In this document: piece by piece, positions 7,669 through 15,199 of the stretch
Position numbering within the stretch: the first letter of the stretch is position 1
Layout of the letters: each line of letters opens with the position of its first letter
NCBI GenBank assembly: GCA_963777045.1
Contig: CAVZPD010000015.1
Coordinates: forward strand, 186,001-250,000
Direction of reading: 5' to 3'
Length of the DNA: 64,000 bases
Origin: JAPSGM01 sp963777045
Lineage (GTDB): Bacteria > Chloroflexota > Limnocylindria > QHBO01
Made by a program: the position numbers and the translations under genes
Notes under the pieces: model-generated
What the model saw: the letters and a program-made list of their open reading frames with translations, nothing else
Database searches by the model: none
What the model was told of the DNA's origin: nothing

Positions 7669-8598
7669 TCAGGCCGGGACGGCGGGCCGCAGGCCGACCT
7701 CCTCGAGCACCGCCGCCAGCTCGCGCCGCTCGTCGTCGGAGATCCGCAGCAGCGGCTCGCGGACGGTCGCGTTCTCCAGGACGCCCAGCATCACCAGCGC
7801 CTCCTTGAGCCTGGCGCGGTAGTTTGCGACGGGGGGCGCGAAGACAGCATCGGCCAGGCGCTGGACGCGTGCGGCAAGCGGTGCCGCCTCCTCGAAGCGC
7901 TTCTCCCGCGCCAGGCGGATCAGCTCCACCTGCTCGCGGACCATGACCGCGCCGAAGCCGATCAGGGCGCCATCGGCTCCGAGCAGGAACGACTCGTAGA
8001 TGAAGTTGTCGTTCCCGGTCAGGAAGGCGATGCGGCGGGGGAGCGCGTTGATGGTGGCGACGGTGTCCATGTAGCGCCGCGCGTCGAAGGATGCCTCCTT
8101 GATGGCCACCACCTCGTCGATGGCCGCGAGCTGCGCCAGCGTCGCCTGGTCGAAGTTCACGCCGCCCAGCGCCGGCTGCAGCTGGAAGAGGATCATCGGG
8201 ACGCCGGCGCTCGCGATCGCCCGGTGGTAGCGGACCGGGATGGCGGGATCGAGCGGTGACGAGAGGTAGGCCGGGATGGGAAACACGAGGAGCGCATCCG
8301 CTCCCGCCGCCCGGTAGTCGTGCGCCTGCTGGACGGCCTGCGCCGTGAACGGCCCGGCGAGCCCGGCCACCATCATGACGTCACCGGGTAGCTCCTCGCG
8401 AACCACCTCCAGCACCCGCACCTTCTCGGCGTGGGTGAGGTGTGCGGTCTCGCCCGTGTCGGCGTTGATCGCGACGCCGGCGACGCCCTGCTCGGCGACC
8501 CAGCGGATGTAGTGGCGCAGGGCTGCCTCGTCCGGCGTGGCATCCGGCTTCATGGGCAGCACGGTGGCGGAGATGAGGCCCTCGAAGTTCAGTGGCAT
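7669..8598 (-). CDS. DapA-family (class I aldolase-like) lyase lacking the catalytic Tyr
   Basis: A 309-residue TIM-barrel protein of the dihydrodipicolinate synthase / N-acetylneuraminate lyase family. The Schiff-base Lys167 is present (VVAIKEA). The residue that is usually Tyr in the Y-N-x-P motif is Phe138 (ILFQLQP), and the GTTGE loop reads ADTGE, so this is not a housekeeping DapA. The inner ATG at 8598 was preferred over one 18 bases upstream because only it has an AGAGGA site at proper spacing. It converges on the FAH gene with no gap. It probably acts as a pyruvate-type lyase or dehydratase in the same catabolic region. Confidence 0.85.
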   Translation of the reverse strand: MPLNFEGLISATVLPMKPDATPDEAALRHYIRWVAEQGVAGVAINADTGETAHLTHAEKVRVLEVVREELPGDVMMVAGLAGPFTAQAVQQAHDYRAAGADALLVFPIPAYLSSPLDPAIPVRYHRAIASAGVPMILFQLQPALGGVNFDQATLAQLAAIDEVVAIKEASFDARRYMDTVATINALPRRIAFLTGNDNFIYESFLLGADGALIGFGAVMVREQVELIRLAREKRFEEAAPLAARVQRLADAVFAPPVANYRARLKEALVMLGVLENATVREPLLRISDDERRELAAVLEEVGLRPAVPA

Positions 8599-8740
8599 GC
8601 GGGCATTCCTCTGCATCGGCGTGGTGGTGTCCGGCCAGATGATACCCGTGGTGGAAACCCTTTTCTAGCGTTCGCATTTCCCGTCGGGTGGGGATGCGGC
8701 TAGGATGACGCGACACAGCTGCAGGGAGGCTGCCAGACCG

Positions 8741-9289
8741 ATGACGTCGGACGACCCACGCAACCAGGTGGAGGCGCCCGTCGTCGGTGCGTTGCACGAG
8801 ATCGTGACGCGGGCCTACATCGGGCTGGGCGTCGTGGCCGCGGCCTCGCTGGCGCCGCTCATCCTTCACCTCGAGCCGCCGATCCACCAGCTGACCCACT
8901 TCGTCATTCCCGGCGGCTGGGTCGTCTATGCCGCGGTGACCGCTGCCCTCCTGAACCTGCGCGGGGCACCAGCCGAGGCCGACCCATGGGGCCGCGCCGT
9001 GGAGGTCAATCACGACCTCGTGCGCTACGCGCGGCGGATTTCGACGCTCATGCTGCTCGGCTGGCTGGCGGCGCTGGCCGCCGTCCTGCTTCACCATCAC
9101 CTCACATCGCCGCGCGAGATCTTCATCACGCTCGGCATCATCGTGCCGCTGACGCTCGCCGCATGGCTGCTCGCGCTGCTGGCGTGGGGCGCGTGGTGCC
9201 GGGCCACCCTGGCACGTGCCGAGCACGAGGCTTCCGACCGGCTGCGGCGCTACTGGAGCGGGATGGCCCCTCCCGGCCAGCGACGCTGA
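8741..9289 (+). CDS. Four-helix membrane protein of unknown function
   Basis: A 182-residue integral membrane protein that I do not recognise. After a short polar N-terminus there are four hydrophobic segments (about residues 25-45, 54-72, 103-122 and 133-156) separated by short polar loops, then a charged C-terminus. The start is placed at ATG 8741 behind GGGAGG; an ATG at 8705 overlaps a TAGGAT promoter-like box and would add 12 residues. A hairpin at 9400-9418 follows the gene. No motif points to a function. Confidence 0.65.
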   Translation: MTSDDPRNQVEAPVVGALHEIVTRAYIGLGVVAAASLAPLILHLEPPIHQLTHFVIPGGWVVYAAVTAALLNLRGAPAEADPWGRAVEVNHDLVRYARRISTLMLLGWLAALAAVLLHHHLTSPREIFITLGIIVPLTLAAWLLALLAWGAWCRATLARAEHEASDRLRRYWSGMAPPGQRR

Positions 9290-9324
9290 CGAGGGGTCAG
9301 CGAACGGCCGAGGAGCACAACGGG

Positions 9325-9384
9325 AAGGAGCCTGCCCGCCGGGGAGACCATCGTGGATGGCTCGCCGGTCGGGACAGGCTCCTT
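9325..9384. other. Long inverted repeat (14-15 bp arms) in a convergent spacer
   Basis: AAGGAGCCTGCCCG at 9325-9338 is complementary to CGGGACAGGCTCCTT at 9370-9384 with one bulged base; the loop is 31 bases. It lies between convergent genes and just before a second hairpin. It could be part of a bidirectional terminator or a small structured transcript. Confidence 0.6.
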
Positions 9385-9399
9385 GCGAGTCCCTTCCTC

Positions 9400-9418
9400 A
9401 TCGGGCCCCTGGCCCGAT
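9400..9418. terminator. Bidirectional hairpin between convergent genes
   Basis: ATCGGGCC (9400-9407) and GGCCCGAT (9411-9418) form a perfect 8-bp stem with a CCT loop. It sits 13 bases beyond the stop of the minus-strand gene and 110 bases after the plus-strand gene. There is no U-tract, so the terminator role is inferred from position. Confidence 0.55.
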
Positions 9419-9431
9419 CGGAGTGGTGCCG

Positions 9432-10121
9432 CTAGGCGGGGACGTTCACCTTGGCGGGGCGGAGCTCCGGAACCGGAACCTCCTGCGCCCGGGTCACCCA
9501 GACCAGGCCGATGCCGGTCAGGAGGAACGTGGCGCCCACGCCGGCGAAGAGGCCCGCCAGGCCGAGGCCCAGCTGCAGGGCCTGCGCGGTGACGGTTCCG
9601 ACACCCAGCTCACCGACGAGCGCGTGCGCGGTCCCGGTCCAGATCGCCTCGCGCGCCGGGCCCTCGATCGGATCCATGCGGTTGAAGCCGGTCCAGTAGC
9701 GGCCGTCGTTCTGGAACTCGTAGTCACCAGCGGCATACGCGGTGCCGTTGAACTCCACGGGTTCGGTCAGCGTGACGGTCGTGGATCCGTGCAGGGTGTG
9801 GTAGCTGATGGTGGCCATCTGGTACATGTACTCGGAGGCCGTGTTGACGATGGGATCGTTGGGATTGAGCTCAGCCTCGACGACCGGGTAGCCCCAGTCA
9901 TCCTTCAGCAGGGACATGATGGCCTGGGCGCCGGCGGTCTCGCCGCGGTCGACCAGCTGGCCATCTTCGTTGTAGCTGAGCGTGACGTTCTGGGCTGCGC
10001 TGAACTTGTTCAGCGATGCCTGCCCGTCCTGGACCTTGAGAAAGGCGAACGCGCCGCCGGCCACGAAGACCAGGCCCAGGATTGCGAGTGCGATTCCCAC
10101 ACTCTTCAGCCGACTGATCAT
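9432..10121 (-). CDS. Membrane-anchored protein with N- and C-terminal helices, unknown function
   Basis: A 229-residue protein with one transmembrane helix near the N-terminus (about residues 8-29), a roughly 140-residue polar domain predicted outside the membrane, and a second helix near residue 185. The outer domain has several aromatic and acidic residues, and its TASEYMYQMATISY segment recalls a family often mislabelled as aromatic ring-opening dioxygenase LigA in actinobacteria; no dioxygenase residues are visible. ATG 10121 has AAGGAAGGG about 11 bases upstream and starts a proper membrane anchor; longer readings lack support. The function is unknown. Confidence 0.7.
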   Translation of the reverse strand: MISRLKSVGIALAILGLVFVAGGAFAFLKVQDGQASLNKFSAAQNVTLSYNEDGQLVDRGETAGAQAIMSLLKDDWGYPVVEAELNPNDPIVNTASEYMYQMATISYHTLHGSTTVTLTEPVEFNGTAYAAGDYEFQNDGRYWTGFNRMDPIEGPAREAIWTGTAHALVGELGVGTVTAQALQLGLGLAGLFAGVGATFLLTGIGLVWVTRAQEVPVPELRPAKVNVPA

Positions 10122-10240
10122 TGGAGTAAACCCTTCCTTTCGGGAGCTCATTGATTGGCTGATGCAACCATCGCCGCTGGAAGGGTGTCCGCGCATGTGA
10201 CACAAGGACCCGATTGTCCGGCCATCGGCCCGTAGGCCGT

Positions 10241-10254
10241 ATGCCCTAGGGCAT
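10241..10254. other. Perfect 14-bp palindrome at the MFS stop codon
   Basis: ATGCCCTAGGGCAT is a perfect palindrome and contains the stop codon of the MFS gene. It could be a protein-binding site or chance. Confidence 0.4.
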
Positions 10255-11613
10255 GGCCTGCGCGGGTACTTCGGCCCGGGCCGAAGGACAGGGGGTGCCG
10301 AACGGACCACCGCGTCCGGCGTTCGGCGCGAGCGCTAGGCGCAGGGATCGGCGACGCGCACCGCTCCGCCGGCCGCCGGCCCAGGGTTCGCGGAGCGACG
10401 GTGCGCGGTAGCCGGCGACCGCCAGCAGCATGACGATCGCGCCGCCTCCCACGAAGAGGAGCGACGTGCCGGTCGCCTCGGCCACCAGCCCGGCGATCGC
10501 GTAGCTGGCCGGGGTGAGCCCCATGATCGCGACCATGACCAGGCTCATCAGGCGACCCTGCATGCGCGGATCGCTGCGGCGCTGCAGCCACGCCATCCCC
10601 GATACCTGCAGCATGCCAACGGCCGCTCCCAGCGGCATCGACGCGACCGCAGCCGCCCACGCGTTCGGTGCCACGCCGATCAGGATCAGCGCGACCGCCA
10701 TGGCGCCGGCTGCACCCGGGACGAGGTTCCAGATAGGCAGCCGGTTCCCCATGCTGCCGGCCACGACGGCGCCGGCCAGGGCTGAGGCGCCCCAGGCCGA
10801 GAGCACCAGCCCGTAGTCGGTCGGCCCGCCGGCGAACGCCTCGACCAACGCCGGCAGCCCGACGAAGAAGGGGCCGACGACCGCGAAGTTGATGACGAGC
10901 ACGGCCAGCAGCACGCTCCGGATCTGCCGGTCGCCAAGCGCATAAGTAAGGCCCTCGCGGATGGCTGCCATGGTGCGAGCGGTGGGTCGCGTCTCCCCGT
11001 CGCGGGTGGTGCGTACTTCACGGCCGACGGTGAAGACCGTGATCGCGGCGAAGGCGAAGGTGAGCGCGTCGATGCCGAACCCGAGGGCGGCACCGGCCAG
11101 GCCCACCGAGATGCCGGCCAGCGCGGGGCCGAGCATGCCGGTGATCGCCATGCTGCCGGTGACGAGGGCATTCGACGCCTCGAGCCGATCGCTGCCGACC
11201 ATCCGCGGGATCAGCGCCAGCGCCGCCGGTTGGAAGAAGGCGTCGGCGGCGCCGAAGAGCGCGCCGAGGAGGTAGAGGTGCCAGAGCTGGATGGCGTCGG
11301 TCCAGACCAGCGCGGCCAGGACGCCGACCAGGACGGCGCGTGCGGCGCTCGAGGCGAGCATCACCATGCGCGGCTGCAGCCGGTCGCTCAGCGCGCCGCC
11401 GACCAGCATCAGCGCGGCACGCGGGATCGCCGCAGCCATGAGGACCAGGCCCAGCGCCAGCGTCGAGCCGGTCAGCTCCAGCGTCAGCCAGGGCAGCGCC
11501 ACCAGGTAGAACTGGTCGCCGAGCATCGAGACGCTCTCGCCGATCCAGACCAGCCGGAAGCTCCGCTGCCGCAGCGGTTGCGCGATGGCCAGGTTGCCGA
11601 TGCGGGTGTCCAT
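10246..11613 (-). CDS. MFS transporter (EntS/MFS_3 type)
   Basis: A 455-residue major facilitator with about twelve hydrophobic segments, closest to the enterobactin-exporter-like group. The N-terminal pattern FRLVWIGESVSMLGDQFYLVALPWL and a GGALSDRLQPR loop after helix 2 (the MFS motif A position) support this. The C-terminal 45 residues are basic and polar. No substrate is indicated. It is transcribed divergently from the nitroreductase, 105 bases away. Confidence 0.88.
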   Translation of the reverse strand: MDTRIGNLAIAQPLRQRSFRLVWIGESVSMLGDQFYLVALPWLTLELTGSTLALGLVLMAAAIPRAALMLVGGALSDRLQPRMVMLASSAARAVLVGVLAALVWTDAIQLWHLYLLGALFGAADAFFQPAALALIPRMVGSDRLEASNALVTGSMAITGMLGPALAGISVGLAGAALGFGIDALTFAFAAITVFTVGREVRTTRDGETRPTARTMAAIREGLTYALGDRQIRSVLLAVLVINFAVVGPFFVGLPALVEAFAGGPTDYGLVLSAWGASALAGAVVAGSMGNRLPIWNLVPGAAGAMAVALILIGVAPNAWAAAVASMPLGAAVGMLQVSGMAWLQRRSDPRMQGRLMSLVMVAIMGLTPASYAIAGLVAEATGTSLLFVGGGAIVMLLAVAGYRAPSLREPWAGGRRSGARRRSLRLALAPNAGRGGPFGTPCPSARAEVPAQAMP

Positions 11614-11706
11614 GAGCCAGTTGTAGCCCTGCTCGCGTCGCGAGGCATCGGGCGGACGGCCGCCTGTCCCCTACGTCAGGTGTCGCGGACGGTGGGCCTG
11701 TCCGCG

Positions 11707-11712
11707 TATCCT
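11707..11712 (+). promoter_or_regulatory. -10 box TATCCT for leaderless nitroreductase mRNA
   Basis: TATCCT ends six bases before ATG 11719, and there is no Shine-Dalgarno sequence. Transcription would begin at or next to the start codon. Confidence 0.6.
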
Positions 11713-11718
11713 TCGACC

Positions 11719-12243
11719 ATGGATGACGACGCCGCGAAGATCCTCTCGGCTCTACGCCAAACGCGGCAGGTGCGCCAATTCAGCGATGAGCCGATCTCCG
11801 AGGACGCCCTCGAGGAGATCCTCAACGTGGCGCGCTGGTCGGGCAGCTCCACCAACTGGCAACCCTGGCGGTTCGGCGTCATCCGGGACCGCGCGAAGCA
11901 GGAACGACTGTCGGAGCTGGCGCCCAACGCCAGGCATGTCGCCGGCGCGGCGGTCGCGCTCGCCATCGTGATGCCCGGCGAGCGCCCCGAGTGGGAGATG
12001 TACGACGAGGGCCGCTGCGCCGAACGGATCCTGGTTGCCGCCGGAGCGCTGGGGCTCGGGGCCGGCATCGGCTGGGTCACCGGGAAGTACCGCCAGGGCG
12101 TGGCGGACTACCTGGGCCTCGAGGCGCCCGCCTACGTCCGCACCCTCATCTCGCTCGGCCACCCCACGACGACGGCGCGTCAGCCGAAGTCGGCGCCCGG
12201 TGAGGCGCGCAAGCCGCTCTCCGAGCTGCTAATCGATCTCTAG
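11719..12243 (+). CDS. Nitroreductase family protein
   Basis: A 174-residue FMN-dependent NAD(P)H oxidoreductase of the nitroreductase fold. Visible hallmarks are the N-terminal RQTRQVRQFSDEPI arginines that contact FMN phosphate, the WSGSSTNWQPWRFGVI segment that binds the flavin, and the AAGALGLGAGIGWVTG region near residue 112. It is a short single-domain member of the family. The substrate (nitroaromatic, quinone or enone) is unknown. The gene appears to be leaderless. Confidence 0.88.
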   Translation: MDDDAAKILSALRQTRQVRQFSDEPISEDALEEILNVARWSGSSTNWQPWRFGVIRDRAKQERLSELAPNARHVAGAAVALAIVMPGERPEWEMYDEGRCAERILVAAGALGLGAGIGWVTGKYRQGVADYLGLEAPAYVRTLISLGHPTTTARQPKSAPGEARKPLSELLIDL

Positions 12244-12361
12244 GGTCGGGCACGGTTGGCGAGGAGCCCGGCGACGAGCGCCAGGGTCAGCGCGGGGCGT
12301 CGTCGGCGGCGCAACGGCCCAGGTTCTACGCTTTCATGGGAGGAGCATCCTCGCGACGTCT

Positions 12362-12396
12362 GGGAGCTGCATGAGAACCCCTCTCATGTGGCTCCC
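12362..12396. promoter_or_regulatory. Strong 15-bp hairpin upstream of the two-component operon
   Basis: GGGAGC-TG-CATGAGA (12362-12376) pairs with TCTCATG-TG-GCTCCC (12382-12396) around a 5-base ACCCC loop; the two TG/TG positions form G-U wobbles in RNA. It lies 119 bases after the nitroreductase stop and 66 bases before the response regulator. It may be a terminator, an RNA attenuator or a dyad operator; position alone cannot decide. Confidence 0.6.
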
Positions 12397-12462
12397 ATCT
12401 TTCGGGCCCAGCATCGGGTTCCGATATACCCTTTCGCGTAGCTGACGATTGGATCCGCCCAC

Positions 12463-13137
12463 ATGCACCTGCTCGTCGTCGAGGACGACCCCAGGCTCGG
12501 CCGTCTCCTGGTTCGCATGCTGTCCGATGAGCGCCACCTGGTGGAGCTCACGCCGTCGGGCGAGGAGGCGCTGGAGATGGCAGAGGCCGGCAGCGGCCTG
12601 GACGCCATGATCCTGGACATCGGCCTGCCCGACATCTCGGGCACCGAGGTCGCGCGGCGGCTGCGGGCCGCTGGATCGGCGCTGCCCATCCTGATGCTCA
12701 CCGCACGTGACGCCGTCGAGGATCGAGTCAGGGGCCTGGACAGTGGCGCGGACGACTACCTCGTCAAGCCGTTCGCCTTCTCGGAGCTCTCTGCACGTCT
12801 GCGCGCCCTCGAGCGCCGCGCGGCGGGACGCTCGTCGAACGGGAACGTGCTGCGCAGCGGCTCGATCTCCCTCGACGAGCGCCGCCGCCTGGTGATGGTC
12901 GGCGAGCGAGGCGTCGAGCTGAGCCCGCGCGAATTCAGCCTGCTCGAGTGTCTCCTTCGCCATCCCGGGCAGGTGCTCAGTCGCGACCAGCTGCTCGACT
13001 ACGCGTGGCCGTACGGCGACATCCTCACCCACAACACGGTGGACACCTACGTCCACTACCTGCGCGACAAGCTGGGCGAGGCGGGGTCCTCGATCGTGAC
13101 CGTTCGCGGCGTGGGGTACCGGATGACGGAGGCCTGA
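12463..13137 (+). CDS. OmpR-family response regulator
   Basis: A 224-residue two-domain regulator. The receiver domain (residues 1-115) has the acidic pair in VVEDD, the phosphoryl acceptor Asp52 (MILDIGLP), the switch Thr in MLTARD and Lys in YLVKPF. The C-terminal winged helix (about 125-222) has the OmpR/PhoB pattern ELSPREFSLLECLLRHPGQVLSR and THNTVDTYVHYLRDKL. It is followed five bases later by its histidine kinase. The stimulus is unknown; the next gene downstream is a YceI-like protein that may be a target. Confidence 0.95.
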   Translation: MHLLVVEDDPRLGRLLVRMLSDERHLVELTPSGEEALEMAEAGSGLDAMILDIGLPDISGTEVARRLRAAGSALPILMLTARDAVEDRVRGLDSGADDYLVKPFAFSELSARLRALERRAAGRSSNGNVLRSGSISLDERRRLVMVGERGVELSPREFSLLECLLRHPGQVLSRDQLLDYAWPYGDILTHNTVDTYVHYLRDKLGEAGSSIVTVRGVGYRMTEA

Positions 13138-13142
13138 GGCCG

Positions 13143-14441
13143 ATGGTCACCGCCCGAGCCCAGGCGGGTGACGCGCGTCTGCTGCGGCGGGTCCGCTGGC
13201 GCCTGGTCGCGTGGAGCGCCGGTTCGACCCTGGCCCTCCTGCTGGTCTTGGGCACCGCGCTCTACCTGAGCGTGGCGGCGTCACTCGACGGAGCCGCTCG
13301 CAGTCAGCTCGAGCGCCAGGCGAACGAGGCCGTGCGATTCATCGCTGGCGCCTCGGGTGGTGGCTTCCCGGACGATGACGACCGTCCCGGGAATCCCCGG
13401 TTCGGCCAGCCGGAGTTTGGGGGACCGGCATCCGGGACGATCACGTTGGTCGTCGACGCCTCGGGGCAGTTCGTGGGCCGGGAGCCCAGCGATGCCACGG
13501 ACCTGCCGGTGATGGACAGCGTCGAGGCGGCCCTCGCCGCCGGGACGGATGTCCGCAACGCGTCGGTGGAGGACGTTCCCGTGCGCGTCCTCTCCGAGCC
13601 GCTCACGGTCGGCGGCGAGCCCTACGTGGTCCAGGTCATCCAGCTGCGCTCCGCCGAGCAGCGCACGTTGAACACGCTGCTGCTGGTGCTCGTGGGCGGC
13701 GGCGTGGCCGTCCTGCTGCTGGCGGGCGCGGTGGGCTTCGTCTACGCCGGCAGCGCGCTCGTCCCCATCCGCGAGTCGCTACGGCGGCAGCGTGAGTTCG
13801 CCGCCGATGCGAGCCACGAGTTGCGGACGCCGCTCACCATCGTGCGGGGCAGCGTCGAGGACCTGCGACGCCACGCCGATCAGCCGGTCCGCGAGGTGGG
13901 CGAGGCGTTGGGCGACATCGAGAGCGAGGTGGACCACCTAACCGGGCTGGTTGAGGACCTCCTGCTCCTGGCGCGCAGCGACTCCGGCGCCGTGGAGCTG
14001 CGCCGCGACCCGGTCGACCTCGACGAGGTCGCCGGAGAGGCGCTGCAGCGGCTGCGCAGCGTGGCCGACGGGCGGGATGTCACCCTGCGTTTGGACGCGG
14101 CGCCGGTGCGGCTGACGGGCGACGCCGACAGGCTGCGGCAGCTCATCTCGATCCTGGTCGACAACGCGATCCGTCATAGCCCTGCCGGCGGCAGCGTGAC
14201 GGTCCGGGTCACGCCGTCGCCACCCTCGGTGCGCGTGGATGACGAGGGCAATGGAATCCGGCCGGCGGATCTCCCGCATCTCTTCGACCGATTCTGGCGC
14301 GCGGCTGACGCTCCATCGGGTGGCACCGGGCTCGGCCTGTCGATCGCCGCCTGGATCGCCGAGCACCACGGTGGCATGATCCGGGCGGCGAACCGCCCGA
14401 CCGGGGGCGCGCGCTTCGAGGTGCAGCTGCCCGGCCAGTGA
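13143..14441 (+). CDS. Sensor histidine kinase, two transmembrane helices
   Basis: A 432-residue membrane kinase. Helix 1 is at about residues 24-45 and helix 2 at 178-203, enclosing a 130-residue extracytoplasmic domain rich in Asp/Gly that I cannot assign. HisKA has the phospho-acceptor His225 (ADASHELRTPL). The ATPase domain has the N box (LVDNAIRHSPAGG), the G1 box (VDDEGNGI) and the G2 box (GGTGLGLSI). The HAMP linker is very short. ATG 13143 starts five bases after the regulator stop; a longer in-frame reading runs back through the regulator gene and is spurious. Confidence 0.94.
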   Translation: MVTARAQAGDARLLRRVRWRLVAWSAGSTLALLLVLGTALYLSVAASLDGAARSQLERQANEAVRFIAGASGGGFPDDDDRPGNPRFGQPEFGGPASGTITLVVDASGQFVGREPSDATDLPVMDSVEAALAAGTDVRNASVEDVPVRVLSEPLTVGGEPYVVQVIQLRSAEQRTLNTLLLVLVGGGVAVLLLAGAVGFVYAGSALVPIRESLRRQREFAADASHELRTPLTIVRGSVEDLRRHADQPVREVGEALGDIESEVDHLTGLVEDLLLLARSDSGAVELRRDPVDLDEVAGEALQRLRSVADGRDVTLRLDAAPVRLTGDADRLRQLISILVDNAIRHSPAGGSVTVRVTPSPPSVRVDDEGNGIRPADLPHLFDRFWRAADAPSGGTGLGLSIAAWIAEHHGGMIRAANRPTGGARFEVQLPGQ

Positions 14442-14469
14442 GCATCGCCAGCCGAGCTGAGGAGACTCC

Positions 14470-15174
14470 ATGACCGTTCCGACTCGCAACCGATCCGCCC
14501 GCCTTCGCGTGATCGCCGTGGTGGCCGCGGTCGGGGTGCTGGCGGGCGGCGCATGCGCTGCGGGGTACGTCTTCCTGCGGGCAGGGGGGCCGGCCGCCGT
14601 GGGCCAGACGCATCCGGCGAGATCGCCGGGACGTGGACGCTCGACACCTCCATCGGCTCCTTCGACGACTTCTCGGGCTCGTTCGTCGGCTACCGCGTGC
14701 AGGAGGAGCTGGCGGGGATCGGCGGCCAGACCGCTGTCGGGCGCACTCCCGACGTTACCGGCTCGCTGACCATCGAGGGGACGACGCTCAGCGCGGCCCA
14801 GGTGACCGCCGACCTGACGGGCGCTGCAGAGCGATGACGACCGGCGCGACGGCCAGCTGCGCCGTCAGGCCCTGGAGACGAACGCCTTTCCCACCGCGAC
14901 GTTCGAGCTGATCGAGCCGATCCAGCTGCCGGTGGAGGCAGCCGGCGGTCGCGACTTCTCGGTGACGGCGACCGGCAGCCTGACCCTGCATGGCGTGACG
15001 CGCGAGGTGCAGGTGCCCTTCCAGGCGCGCCTGGAGAACGGCGTCATCGTGCTGAGGGGCTCGATCGACATCGCCTTCGCCGACTACGAGATGGCGCCGC
15101 CCAGCTCCTTCGCCATCCTGTCGGTCGACGACCACGGCGTGATGGAGCTCCAGCTCTTCTCGACCGCCGGCTGA
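14470..15174 (+). pseudogene. YceI-family protein gene with two compensating frameshifts
   Basis: The YceI-like lipocalin fold (polyisoprenoid-binding, often periplasmic) is readable only by changing frame twice. Frame 1 from ATG 14470 (after GAGGAG) gives a membrane anchor. A -1 change somewhere between the G6 run at 14584-14589 and about 14615 gives GTWTLDTSIGSFDDFSGSFVGYR in part and the following strands. A +1 change at GGG 14819-14821 restores frame 1 for LETNAFPTATFELI through the end (LTLHGVTREVQVPF, FADYEMAPPSSFAIL). The total length is 235 codons, as expected for an intact gene, so sequencing or assembly error in G runs is as likely as real decay. It follows the kinase gene by 28 bases. 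Confidence 0.75.
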
Positions 15175-15199
15175 CGACCGACCATCGGCCGGCTGCAGG

